A stretch of DNA of 8,890 bases from Flavobacteriaceae bacterium. GTDB taxonomy: Bacteria > Bacteroidota > Bacteroidia > Flavobacteriales > Flavobacteriaceae. The DNA lies in the NCBI GenBank assembly GCA_016780435.1, contig JADHLU010000031.1:1-8890 (forward strand). Direction: 5' to 3'. Under the pieces are notes generated by a model. That model saw nothing but the letters and a program-made list of their open reading frames with translations. It was not told where the DNA came from and did no database searches. Made by a program: the position numbers and the translations under genes. This document shows, piece after piece, positions 1 to 7,402 of this stretch (its first letter is position 1; each line of letters begins with the position of its first letter).

Positions 1-1187
1 CCGGTTTTGTGTCAGGAGTGGGTTCAGTGAAAGGAAATCCTCAAAACACGATCATCACTGTAGATGCGGAAACGAAACAAGGAAGCAGTTTGTTTATTCC
101 TTTAATCTCTGAAACGGTAGATTTCAGTGATGATTTAGTGCAATTCACTAACAGCATACCCACTTCAGAAGCGCGGGTTTTAAACCCTATTGAGACCCAA
201 AAGGGCGTGAGTTTAGACTTTAATCTTAGGGTGACTCCAGAGGCCTTGGTTGAGGTGATTGTTGATCCGATTTCGGGTTCTCGACTAAGAGGACGGGGTG
301 CAGGATTGTTTCGGTTTCAGATTGCTCCGGCTGAAGAGTTTTCGATTTTTGGCGAGTACACGGTTGCTTCAGGTGCGTTCGACTACCGATTTGGCGGTAT
401 CATCGATAAAGGGTTTGAACTTGCTCCCGGAGGCATGATCACTTGGAACGGTGATCCCTATGATGCCGATATCAATTTAGAAGCGGTATATACCCTCAGT
501 GCAAATCCAGCTCCGCTGCTAGACTCGAGCTCATTTCCAAGACCTATTCAAACCGACGTGCTCATACAATTGGGCGGAAAACTACTGAACCCTGTAATTG
601 ATTTTTCGCTGCGTTTTCCAACCCTGAATTCAGTGGTTCGAAGCGAAATCGAATACCGATTGCAAGACCGATCAACTCTGGAGCGAAACGTATTCTTTTT
701 GCTTGCCCAGGGTAATTTTGTGAACGAACAAATGGGGCTTTCACAGCAGGCCTTAACCGGTAATTTGTTGCAGTCAGCCTCGGGTCTGCTCGAAGAAGTG
801 CTCGGAGCATCTGAGGTAGTCGATCTGGGATTGTCGTACGAGCAGGGATACCGCAATCCGAATGCCAACGTAGCCATTGAAGATCGCATTGGTGTTACGG
901 TGAGCACTCAGCTCGGCAATCGCTTACTCTTTAACGGAAAGCTCGGGGTTCCGGTAGGCCGCGTTACCGAAACCGTTGTTGCAGGAGACGTAGAGCTTCA
1001 ACTCATCCTCAATGAAGAAGGTACCTTAAGCGCCAAAATATTCAACAGAGAAAATACCTTGAGTCAGTTTCTGGCCAGTATTCCAGGATACACACAAGGG
1101 TTGGGTCTGAGTTATCAAGTAGACTTTAATAACTTCAAAGAATTAGTGCGAAGGGTATTAAAATCATCAAATACTACCGAAGAATAA
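1..1187 (+). CDS. TamB-like translocation/assembly module protein, C-terminal part (5' truncated)
   Basis: This is the C-terminal end of a TamB (DUF490) family protein. The reading frame is already open at nucleotide 3, and the GTG at 9 is only an internal Val codon, so the true start lies upstream of the window. About 394 codons are visible. They show the low-complexity beta-rich pattern of TamB C-termini: the segments GSVKGNPQNT, FRFQIAPAEEFSIFGEYTV and GGMITWNGDPYDADI, then LIQLGGKLLNPVIDFSLRFP, NVFFLLAQGNF and LGLSYEQGYR. Full-length family members usually exceed 1000 residues, have one N-terminal membrane anchor and a long beta-taco groove across the periplasm. They work with a BamA-family partner or move phospholipid to the outer membrane. 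The protein ends in a charged tail (SSNTTEE) and not in an aromatic residue. pfkA follows 32 bp downstream on the same strand. I am confident of the family; the exact role in Bacteroidota is less settled. Confidence 0.88.
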   Translation, partial: GFVSGVGSVKGNPQNTIITVDAETKQGSSLFIPLISETVDFSDDLVQFTNSIPTSEARVLNPIETQKGVSLDFNLRVTPEALVEVIVDPISGSRLRGRGAGLFRFQIAPAEEFSIFGEYTVASGAFDYRFGGIIDKGFELAPGGMITWNGDPYDADINLEAVYTLSANPAPLLDSSSFPRPIQTDVLIQLGGKLLNPVIDFSLRFPTLNSVVRSEIEYRLQDRSTLERNVFFLLAQGNFVNEQMGLSQQALTGNLLQSASGLLEEVLGASEVVDLGLSYEQGYRNPNANVAIEDRIGVTVSTQLGNRLLFNGKLGVPVGRVTETVVAGDVELQLILNEEGTLSAKIFNRENTLSQFLASIPGYTQGLGLSYQVDFNNFKELVRRVLKSSNTTEE

Positions 1188-1198
1188 ACTCTATTTAT

Positions 1199-1206
1199 TA
1201 GATTTG
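1199..1206 (+). promoter_or_regulatory. Candidate -7 promoter element upstream of pfkA
   Basis: The sequence TAGATTTG matches the Bacteroidota sigma-ABfr -7 consensus TAnnTTTG exactly. It lies in the AT-rich 32-bp gap between the tamB-like stop and the pfkA ATG. Transcription would start near 1211-1213 and leave a leader of only about 8 nt. I see no convincing -33 TTTG box about 20 bp upstream, inside the end of the tamB-like gene, so this is only a candidate. It would let the glycolytic genes be expressed independently of the tamB-like gene. Confidence 0.35.
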
Positions 1207-1219
1207 GCGCGTTAAGCTT

Positions 1220-2206
1220 ATGAATCAATCAATCAAACGAGTTGGAGTGCTCACCTCTGGGGGTGACTCTCCCGGAATGAATGCAGCCATTCGCTCTGTG
1301 GTGCGCGCAAGCATGTACCATGGCTTGGAGTGTACCGCTATATACAGAGGTTATCAGGGCCTCATAGAAGGTGACTTTGAAGACTTTACGGCTAGAAGCG
1401 TAAACAATATTGTTAATAAGGGCGGAACGATTTTAAAATCCGCTCGTTGCGAAGCTTTTCGCACCCCCGAGGGCAGGGCTACCGCCTATGAACAGCTTAA
1501 AAAAGGAGCTATTGACGCCCTCGTAGTTATTGGAGGTAACGGCTCAATGACCGGGGCTCTCAAATTGAATCAAGAGTTCGGAATCGCGGTAATGGGAATT
1601 CCAGGAACTATTGACAACGACATTTTAGGAACCGCTTACACTATAGGTTTCGATACAGCTATCAATACGGTGGTTGAGGCCATTGACAAAATTCGAGACA
1701 CTGCCAGCTCGCACAATCGACTCTTTTTTGTTGAGGTCATGGGCAGAGATGTCGGACTGGTTGCCTTGAACAGCGGAGTAGGAGCCGGGGCAGAAGAGAT
1801 TCTAATACCCGAACAAAATTTAGGATTAGACCGCCTGCTAGAATCGCTAAAGCGCAGCAAGGCCTCGGGTAAATCTTCGAGTATAGTCGTAGTCGCCGAA
1901 GGAGATAAAACGGGTAAAAACGTCTTTGAACTCAAAGAATACGTTGAGAAACACCTACCTATTTACGACGTGCGCGTATCGGTCTTAGGGCACATGCAGC
2001 GCGGGGGAAGCCCAACCTGCTTCGATCGTGTTTTAGCAAGCAGAATGGGAGTGAAGGCGGTAGAATCATTAATTGAAGGGCATTCAAATTATATGGTGGG
2101 TATAGAGTCAAACAAAATGATTTTAACCCCAATTGAAAAGGCCATCAGCGGGCTAAGCGAAATCGACGAGGAGTTGATTCGCGTTTCAGATATCATGAGT
2201 ATTTAA
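1220..2206 (+). CDS. pfkA: ATP-dependent 6-phosphofructokinase
   Basis: This cytosolic enzyme transfers phosphate from ATP to fructose 6-phosphate, the committed step of glycolysis. At 328 residues it has the length of short homotetrameric bacterial PfkA (320 in E. coli). Visible motifs are the nucleotide-binding SGGDSPGMNAAIR (13-25), SAR (74-76), the catalytic GTIDND (129-134; Asp132 matches the E. coli base Asp127), HNR (165-167), MGR (174-176) and GHMQRGGSP (257-265). Gly108 in GGNGS matches E. coli Gly104, the residue that marks ATP rather than pyrophosphate use. Arg25 and Arg29 match the effector-site arginines Arg21 and Arg25 of E. coli. The preceding position is odd: Asn107 stands where the family has the Mg-ATP-contacting Asp103. 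The ATG at 1220 is chosen because MNQSIKRVGVLTSGG aligns with the family N-terminus. gapA follows after 22 bp, so the two are very likely co-transcribed. Confidence 0.95.
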   Translation: MNQSIKRVGVLTSGGDSPGMNAAIRSVVRASMYHGLECTAIYRGYQGLIEGDFEDFTARSVNNIVNKGGTILKSARCEAFRTPEGRATAYEQLKKGAIDALVVIGGNGSMTGALKLNQEFGIAVMGIPGTIDNDILGTAYTIGFDTAINTVVEAIDKIRDTASSHNRLFFVEVMGRDVGLVALNSGVGAGAEEILIPEQNLGLDRLLESLKRSKASGKSSSIVVVAEGDKTGKNVFELKEYVEKHLPIYDVRVSVLGHMQRGGSPTCFDRVLASRMGVKAVESLIEGHSNYMVGIESNKMILTPIEKAISGLSEIDEELIRVSDIMSI

Positions 2207-2213
2207 TCACTAA

Positions 2214-3230
<1,017 letters not shown>

Positions 3231-3243
3231 ACCCAATTGGCAC

Positions 3244-4095
3244 ATGATCCTTATCGTTGATAGTGGGGCTACCAAATCAGATTGGATAGCTCTTAACCCT
3301 GATGGCTCAGAATTTTTTGCGACACAGACCTTGGGCCTTTCGCCTGAGGTGCTTACCCAGCAGGTGATTGAAGACCGTTTGGCGAATAATTTCGAAATTT
3401 CCAAACACCGACAAAAAGTTACTGAACTTCATTTCTATGGGGCCGGATGCGGTACAGACCGCATGAAGCGCTTCTTGACGAACATTTTCAAGAACTTCTT
3501 TCCTAAAGCAAAGGTAGACGTCAAAGAAGATACCTATGCGGCCATTTACGCGACCACTGAAATAGGCAAGCAGGGAATCGTCTGTATTTTGGGAACAGGC
3601 TCGAATTGTTCGTATTACGACGGCCATCAACCTTTTCAAAAGGTGACATCTCTGGGGTATATTTTAATGGATGATGCCAGCGGTAACTATTTTGGTCGCA
3701 AGCTGCTTCGCGATCTCTATTTTCACAAGATTCCCCAAGATTTGGCTATTCGATTTGCCAAGGAATACGATCTTGAAGCCGACACGATAAAAGAACACCT
3801 GTACAAACAGCCTAATCCGAATACCTATTTAGCCACCTTCGCTCGTTTTATTATTGAAAACAAAGAGCACAGCTATTGTAAAGGGGTGATCATGAAAGGG
3901 CTGCAGCAGTTCGTCAACAACTACATCATGCAATTTGAGCTAGCCACCAAGGTGCCCTGTCATTTCGTGGGTAGCATTGCTTATTTCTTAAAAGACGAGC
4001 TCGAACAGGTGCTGCACAATAACGATTTAGTTATGGGTAATGTGCTACGCAGGCCGATAGAAGGTTTGGTGCAGTTTCACAAGAACACCCTTTAA
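3244..4095 (+). CDS. BadF/BadG/BcrA/BcrD-family ATPase, probable N-acetylglucosamine kinase
   Basis: A member of the ASKHA fold (actin/hexokinase-like) in the BadF/BadG group, which includes N-acetylglucosamine kinases. At 283 residues it has the compact length usual in Bacteroidota. The phosphate-1 loop is VDSGATKSDW (5-14), a likely catalytic Asp lies in KEDTYAA (94-100), phosphate-2 is GTGSNC (117-122), and the adenosine motif is FVGSIAYF (241-248). The GYILMDDASGNYFGRK segment (138-153) occupies the place of the GDEGSG loop of characterised GlcNAc kinases but diverges at several positions. No iron-sulfur ligand pattern of the benzoyl-CoA or 2-hydroxyacyl-CoA reductase activators is present, so a kinase role is preferred. 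It starts 13 bp after gapA and probably shares that operon, which suggests feeding a phosphorylated amino sugar into metabolism or recycling wall sugars. The substrate is inferred, not shown. Confidence 0.8.
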   Translation: MILIVDSGATKSDWIALNPDGSEFFATQTLGLSPEVLTQQVIEDRLANNFEISKHRQKVTELHFYGAGCGTDRMKRFLTNIFKNFFPKAKVDVKEDTYAAIYATTEIGKQGIVCILGTGSNCSYYDGHQPFQKVTSLGYILMDDASGNYFGRKLLRDLYFHKIPQDLAIRFAKEYDLEADTIKEHLYKQPNPNTYLATFARFIIENKEHSYCKGVIMKGLQQFVNNYIMQFELATKVPCHFVGSIAYFLKDELEQVLHNNDLVMGNVLRRPIEGLVQFHKNTL

Positions 4096-4100
4096 GACAA

Positions 4101-4499
4101 TCAACTAGCCGGCTGATCGCGTATGGCGATCACCGATATTTCAATATGAGCCCCTGCCGGAAGTGCCGTCACCGCTACGGTTTCTCTGGCAGGTGCAATT
4201 ACCTCGGCAAAAAAGTCTTTATACACCTCGTTTACCAGGCTGAAGTCATTCATGTCGGTTAAAAAAATAGTTGATTTTACTACATCATTTAAACCGAAAC
4301 CGGCAGCCTCTAAGATCTGCCCAATATTGTCTAAACAGCGCCGCGTTTCTTCTTTTCTACCCGTAGTTATGAGCTTTCCGGTTTCTGGGTCAATGGGAAT
4401 CTGACCTGAAACAAAAAGGGTATTGTGGGCTAGAATGGCCTGATTGTAGGGACCTATCGCTTCAGGGGCATTTTTGCTGTAGATGGCTTTTTTAGACAT
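4101..4499 (-). CDS. ridA: RidA-family reactive enamine/imine deaminase
   Basis: Small cytosolic trimeric enzyme of the YjgF/YER057c/UK114 family. It hydrolyses reactive 2-aminoacrylate and related enamines/imines made by PLP enzymes, releasing ammonia and a 2-keto acid and sparing PLP enzymes from damage. The 132 residues are standard length. Family positions are visible: APEAIGPYNQAI (11-22, with Tyr17), FVSGQIPIDPETG (29-41) and PARETVAV (103-110) with Arg105, the residue that binds the substrate carboxylate in active RidA proteins. HIEIS (118-122) holds Glu120, which orders the catalytic water. The ATG at 4499 is preferred because MSKKAIYSKNAPEA aligns with family N-termini. An in-frame ATG at 4532 would add 11 residues and overlap the lptD stop. 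It lies 22 bp behind lptD on the same strand and is probably co-transcribed; no functional link with lptD is obvious. Confidence 0.95.
   Translation of the reverse strand: MSKKAIYSKNAPEAIGPYNQAILAHNTLFVSGQIPIDPETGKLITTGRKEETRRCLDNIGQILEAAGFGLNDVVKSTIFLTDMNDFSLVNEVYKDFFAEVIAPARETVAVTALPAGAHIEISVIAIRDQPAS
4114..4132. terminator. Possible bidirectional hairpin at the convergent junction
   Basis: TGATCGC (4114-4120) and GCGATCA (4126-4132) form a perfect 7-bp stem around the loop GTATG. An overlapping 8-bp palindrome, AGCCGGCT, lies at 4107-4114. The hairpin falls within the last codons of ridA and just past the stop of the upstream plus-strand kinase gene, where the two transcription units meet with only 5 bp between stops. 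There is no clear U-tract on either strand, so intrinsic termination is uncertain. It may simply be coding sequence. Confidence 0.25.
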
Positions 4500-4521
4500 G
4501 AGTATACATTTTAAATCAGAC

Positions 4522-7293
4522 TTAACGAACAATGTTGCGTTGACTGCGACTTTCCCATTTGAGATCAGAAAGCATGCTGCTTTTTATTCCTATGAAAAAG
4601 TCCCAGCGGGCATTTCTGCCGAAAGGCACCCAATTAAATCGAAGATCGAAACTCTTGAGATCGCGTTTAAATCCAATTTGAGTTAGGTTAAAGCCCTTGT
4701 TTTTAAAGTCATACCCTGAAGATACGCGAATCTTCCACGCGGGCGTGAGATCGACATTTCCAGAAAACATGAGCGAAGCGCTAGTGATTTCACGCTCGTC
4801 TTGAAGATTAGAATAACTGCTGTTAAATTGTAAATTCAGGTTCCAGGGTATTCTATTGTAATAGAATTTGTCGGATGGCTCTTCTGACTCTTCGCCCTGA
4901 GTTTTTTCGCCGTTTCGCTCATTTTCACCTGGAAAATCATCGGTGAGCCCGAACCCAAAAAGGTCGTTATCTGCTCCTCCTGATTGGGTACGGTATTGGT
5001 CGTCGTAGTTCTGACTTTGCCTTTGCCCATTTCCTTGTTGCTGTTCATCACGTTTGGGCTTAAACGTGTCGTTTGATAAGGCGTAGCTGAAATTAAGACT
5101 CGCCCTAGTGAGTTTGGCGATCTTTCCGCTTTGAGCCAGGTGAAAGGTGTTGATTCGAGTGCCATCAGCGGTTGTGACATACGGATCAAGCGTTCCGTTC
5201 ATGTTCACCTGCATTTCTTTATTAAAGAGGGCCGTTGCAGCGTTAAAACTAACAGGACTCAACCTCAATGAATCGGCTTCTAGATTATAGGCGCTTGAGA
5301 AATTGAGGTTACTCAAAATGGGTATTTTTCGGGATTCGGTTTTAGTAGAATCTTTGGGTGCCATCTTGGCCTCCAAGGTGTTTTGTAAACCGAAAGAAAG
5401 ACTGTTAGATCTTCCTAAACTCGGTGATCCGTTAAGGGTACCCTCAAATCTTGAATAGCTTACCTCTTCTCCATCTAAATTGGTATAGCTGTCGTAATAG
5501 CGCTCAAAAGAAGGTCCGTAGCCCCATCCGACAGAGGGTCGGGCCACGTGGCGAATGGCTTGTAATTTTTTGCCCTCCTTGAAGGTGTAGGTTCCGTAAA
5601 CAGTGGTGCCCACTGAGCTCGACAGGCCGTATCGATTAAAGCGATCGAAGCCTCTCACCGTGTCAAGAACTACTTCTCTGCTGATATCGGCAGTAGGGTC
5701 TTGCCCACGCGTGAAGGTCTCAAACGTCCATAAGTCTTCATAGTCGCCTCCGACCGAAACACTTAAAAATTTAGCCACCTTAAAGTTGGTGCTAAGCGGT
5801 ATAGAGTGTCTTGCCCCAATCTTGGCATCGTCAAACATACGTGCAGTTAGAAAGAGTGAATCGGTGGTGCGTATGCGATTTTCAAATCGGGAGGTGTATT
5901 GTAGGTTGATGTTTTGAATGAGCCCTTTCTTAATGCCTTCGCGTTTGGCGAACGGAAAGATGCGCTCCATATTCACCTGCGCGGTAGGCAGCGTCAGGTT
6001 GATCTCTTCGGTATTGGTGTTCTGGTTGTGCGTGGCACTTAGGTTAAGATTCACCGACGGATAGGCCGGAAAGGTCTTGGAGTAGGTGACCGAAGAGGAG
6101 AGGTTATTATTTTGGGTAAGGGCGAGGTTTTGCTGGTTGGCAGAGTTTCTAAAATACTTACTACTACCCAGGTTCACCGATGCCGCAAAGCGCGAATTGG
6201 GACTCGCTTTTGGATCTTGAGTGTGGGAGATCTGCAGGTTGAATATGCTGTTTCTGCTGTAGTCTGCAAACCCTTTTTGCGAATTGATTAGGTTTTCAAA
6301 CCGAAGGTTTACATTGCCTCGATAGTTGTAGCGTTTGATGTATACCGATTGGGCTCTGAATCCGTAGCTTCCGTTGGTGAAATAGTCTCCGGTTAAGTTC
6401 AGGTCGACATAGTCGTTAATTGGAAAGTAGTATCCTCCGTTTTGCAGCGAATATCCACGCTGCGGGTCGTTGGTGAAGGTCGGAAAAATAAGACCTCCAG
6501 ATCTACCGCTGCTAAGCGGAAAGATGGCAAAGGGTAGCGCAAAAGGGGTAGGAACGTCAACTAGGTACATATTTGAAAAGCCCGCAATGATGCGTTTGCC
6601 CGGAATAAACTTGGCCTTTCGCACCTTGATGTAGTAATCTGGATCGATAGAGTCGCTTGCGGTGGTCAGCTTTCCCTGGGCAAAATAGAATACCGAGTCG
6701 TTTTCTTTTTTGGTCTTTTCGGTGACCACCTTCATGGTTTCTCCGCCCATTCCCCCGATGCCAGCACCTTGCTCGGTTCTTGAATTAAATATCAGTGCCT
6801 TTTGAGAGGTGATGTTATAGCGAATAGAGTCAGGGATTACCTCATTCTCTCCTTGAGTAAATTCTGGGGTCTGAGATTTGACTCCCTTAGCATCGACAAA
6901 ACGCCCGGCTAAAATTTCATTCTGCAAGTAGTCTATCGCAATTACCCCCGCTGTTAGCTTGGTATCGGTGTAGTCAATCGCTGCCTCATTAGCTAAGAAG
7001 ATTTTTTTCTCTCCCTGCCGAATGGTCACCGAGTCTTTCGCACTGTATTTAATAAGGCTTTCGAGTTTTGAAGAGATGGCGACATTGGTTTTCTTTCGCT
7101 CTTTGGAAACAATCGAATCGAGAAGCTGCTTTTTTTCTTGGCTAACCTCGGGTAGATCGAATCCGCTAGGCAGCTGAATAAAGAGCCCCTTAGATTGAGG
7201 AGCCAAGTAGGTACTGTCTTGCTGACCGAAAGAAAGGGTGGGATGAAGTAAGCACCCTATACAGAGCACAAAATAGAATCGCCAGAACTGCAA
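4522..7293 (-). CDS. lptD: Putative LPS-assembly outer-membrane protein LptD
   Basis: A 923-residue outer-membrane beta-barrel protein resembling the Bacteroidota LptD/OstA group, which inserts lipopolysaccharide into the outer leaflet. A signal peptide covers roughly residues 1-23 (Arg5, hydrophobic YFVLCIGCLL, likely cleavage at SFG/QQ). Residues about 85-260 form an OstA/LptA-like jellyroll, with repeats such as EAAIDYTDTKLTAGVIAIDY and a SDSIDPDYYIKVRKAKFIPG segment. From about 265 onward alternating beta-strands rich in aromatic and Asn residues build the barrel. There is no ATG in the upstream frame. The TTG at 7293 is taken as start because it directly precedes the signal peptide and has AAGGA 7 nt upstream. 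The only cysteines (11 and 14) are in the signal peptide. Residues 744-809 are a very hydrophilic loop. ridA follows after 22 bp, and the gene is divergent from the amidase gene. Confidence 0.88.
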   Translation of the reverse strand: MQFWRFYFVLCIGCLLHPTLSFGQQDSTYLAPQSKGLFIQLPSGFDLPEVSQEKKQLLDSIVSKERKKTNVAISSKLESLIKYSAKDSVTIRQGEKKIFLANEAAIDYTDTKLTAGVIAIDYLQNEILAGRFVDAKGVKSQTPEFTQGENEVIPDSIRYNITSQKALIFNSRTEQGAGIGGMGGETMKVVTEKTKKENDSVFYFAQGKLTTASDSIDPDYYIKVRKAKFIPGKRIIAGFSNMYLVDVPTPFALPFAIFPLSSGRSGGLIFPTFTNDPQRGYSLQNGGYYFPINDYVDLNLTGDYFTNGSYGFRAQSVYIKRYNYRGNVNLRFENLINSQKGFADYSRNSIFNLQISHTQDPKASPNSRFAASVNLGSSKYFRNSANQQNLALTQNNNLSSSVTYSKTFPAYPSVNLNLSATHNQNTNTEEINLTLPTAQVNMERIFPFAKREGIKKGLIQNINLQYTSRFENRIRTTDSLFLTARMFDDAKIGARHSIPLSTNFKVAKFLSVSVGGDYEDLWTFETFTRGQDPTADISREVVLDTVRGFDRFNRYGLSSSVGTTVYGTYTFKEGKKLQAIRHVARPSVGWGYGPSFERYYDSYTNLDGEEVSYSRFEGTLNGSPSLGRSNSLSFGLQNTLEAKMAPKDSTKTESRKIPILSNLNFSSAYNLEADSLRLSPVSFNAATALFNKEMQVNMNGTLDPYVTTADGTRINTFHLAQSGKIAKLTRASLNFSYALSNDTFKPKRDEQQQGNGQRQSQNYDDQYRTQSGGADNDLFGFGLTDDFPGENERNGEKTQGEESEEPSDKFYYNRIPWNLNLQFNSSYSNLQDEREITSASLMFSGNVDLTPAWKIRVSSGYDFKNKGFNLTQIGFKRDLKSFDLRFNWVPFGRNARWDFFIGIKSSMLSDLKWESRSQRNIVR

Positions 7294-7300
7294 TACGAAA

Positions 7301-7305
7301 TCCTT
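7301..7305 (-). promoter_or_regulatory. Shine-Dalgarno-like AAGGA supporting the TTG start of lptD
   Basis: On the minus strand AAGGA is followed by 7 nt and then the TTG at 7293. The other complete genes here have AT-rich leaders without a clear Shine-Dalgarno match, so this site is exceptional in the window. Together with the signal peptide that begins right after TTG, it decides the start of an open frame that has no upstream ATG before the stop at 7339-7341. Confidence 0.5.
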
Positions 7306-7314
7306 GGTTTTATT

Positions 7315-7335
7315 GAGTTTAAAGCGTTTAAACTC
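7315..7335. repeat. Perfect 9-bp inverted repeat in the lptD/amidase divergent region
   Basis: GAGTTTAAA (7315-7323) and TTTAAACTC (7327-7335) are exact reverse complements separated by GCG, giving a 21-bp dyad. It ends 21 bp before the lptD start codon and lies between the two divergent genes. It could be an operator for a dimeric regulator. In lptD mRNA it could also form a stem-loop near the 5' end, because the candidate -7 box at 7340-7347 predicts a transcription start near 7333-7335. The function is inferred; the symmetry is directly visible. Confidence 0.6.
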
Positions 7336-7339
7336 GGGT

Positions 7340-7347
7340 CAAACTTA
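7340..7347 (-). promoter_or_regulatory. Candidate -7 promoter element for lptD-ridA
   Basis: The minus strand reads TAAGTTTG here, an exact match to the Bacteroidota -7 consensus TAnnTTTG. It is placed so that transcription would begin near 7333-7335, about 40 nt upstream of the lptD TTG. No good TTTG -33 box is seen at the expected distance (near plus-strand 7367-7371), so the promoter may be weak, need an activator, or be a chance match. Confidence 0.4.
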
Positions 7348-7350
7348 CAT

Positions 7351-7358
7351 AATATTTG
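7351..7358 (+). promoter_or_regulatory. Candidate -7 promoter element for the amidase-mlaD unit
   Basis: AATATTTG followed by T matches TAnnTTTG at five of six fixed positions. TTTA at 7327-7330, 20 bp upstream, is one base from the -33 TTTG box and coincides with the right arm of the inverted repeat. Transcription would start near 7363-7365, leaving a leader of about 40 nt before the ATG at 7403. Confidence is low because both boxes are imperfect. Confidence 0.3.
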
Positions 7359-7402
7359 TGGTAACTCTCCGCTATTGCTTAATTTTACTCAACGTCTTTC
7401 GT

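Noticed and set aside
9..11. GTG at 9 as the start of the tamB-like gene
   Set aside because: The frame is open to the left edge and the protein begins in the middle of a beta-repeat region, so the gene continues upstream.
548..907. Open frames on the minus strand inside the tamB-like gene (also 562-810)
   Set aside because: They lie fully antisense to a well-supported coding sequence and their translations show no recognisable family or motif.
1636..1935. Minus-strand open frame opposite pfkA
   Set aside because: Antisense shadow of a strongly conserved gene; Ser/Thr/Pro-rich translation without a domain.
4500..4532. Longer ridA start at 4532
   Set aside because: It would overlap the end of lptD and add 11 residues absent from the family; the ATG at 4499 fits the conserved N-terminus.
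4483..4686. Plus-strand open frame across the ridA/lptD junction
   Set aside because: It is antisense to both genes, has no homology that I recognise, and its codons are explained by the opposite strand.
4836..5189. Second minus-strand frame of 117 codons inside lptD
   Set aside because: It overlaps the low-complexity loop of lptD in another frame; the Thr/Asn/Gln-rich translation reflects that composition.
7250..7264. Possible lipobox in the LptD signal peptide (CIGC, residues 11-14)
   Set aside because: The -3 position is Cys and not Leu, and a hydrophobic stretch continues past Cys14 to a normal signal peptidase I site near residue 23.
7304..7402. Longer amidase start at the TTG at 7304
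   Set aside because: It would put 33 residues before a clear signal peptide and leave only 10 bp between two divergent starts.
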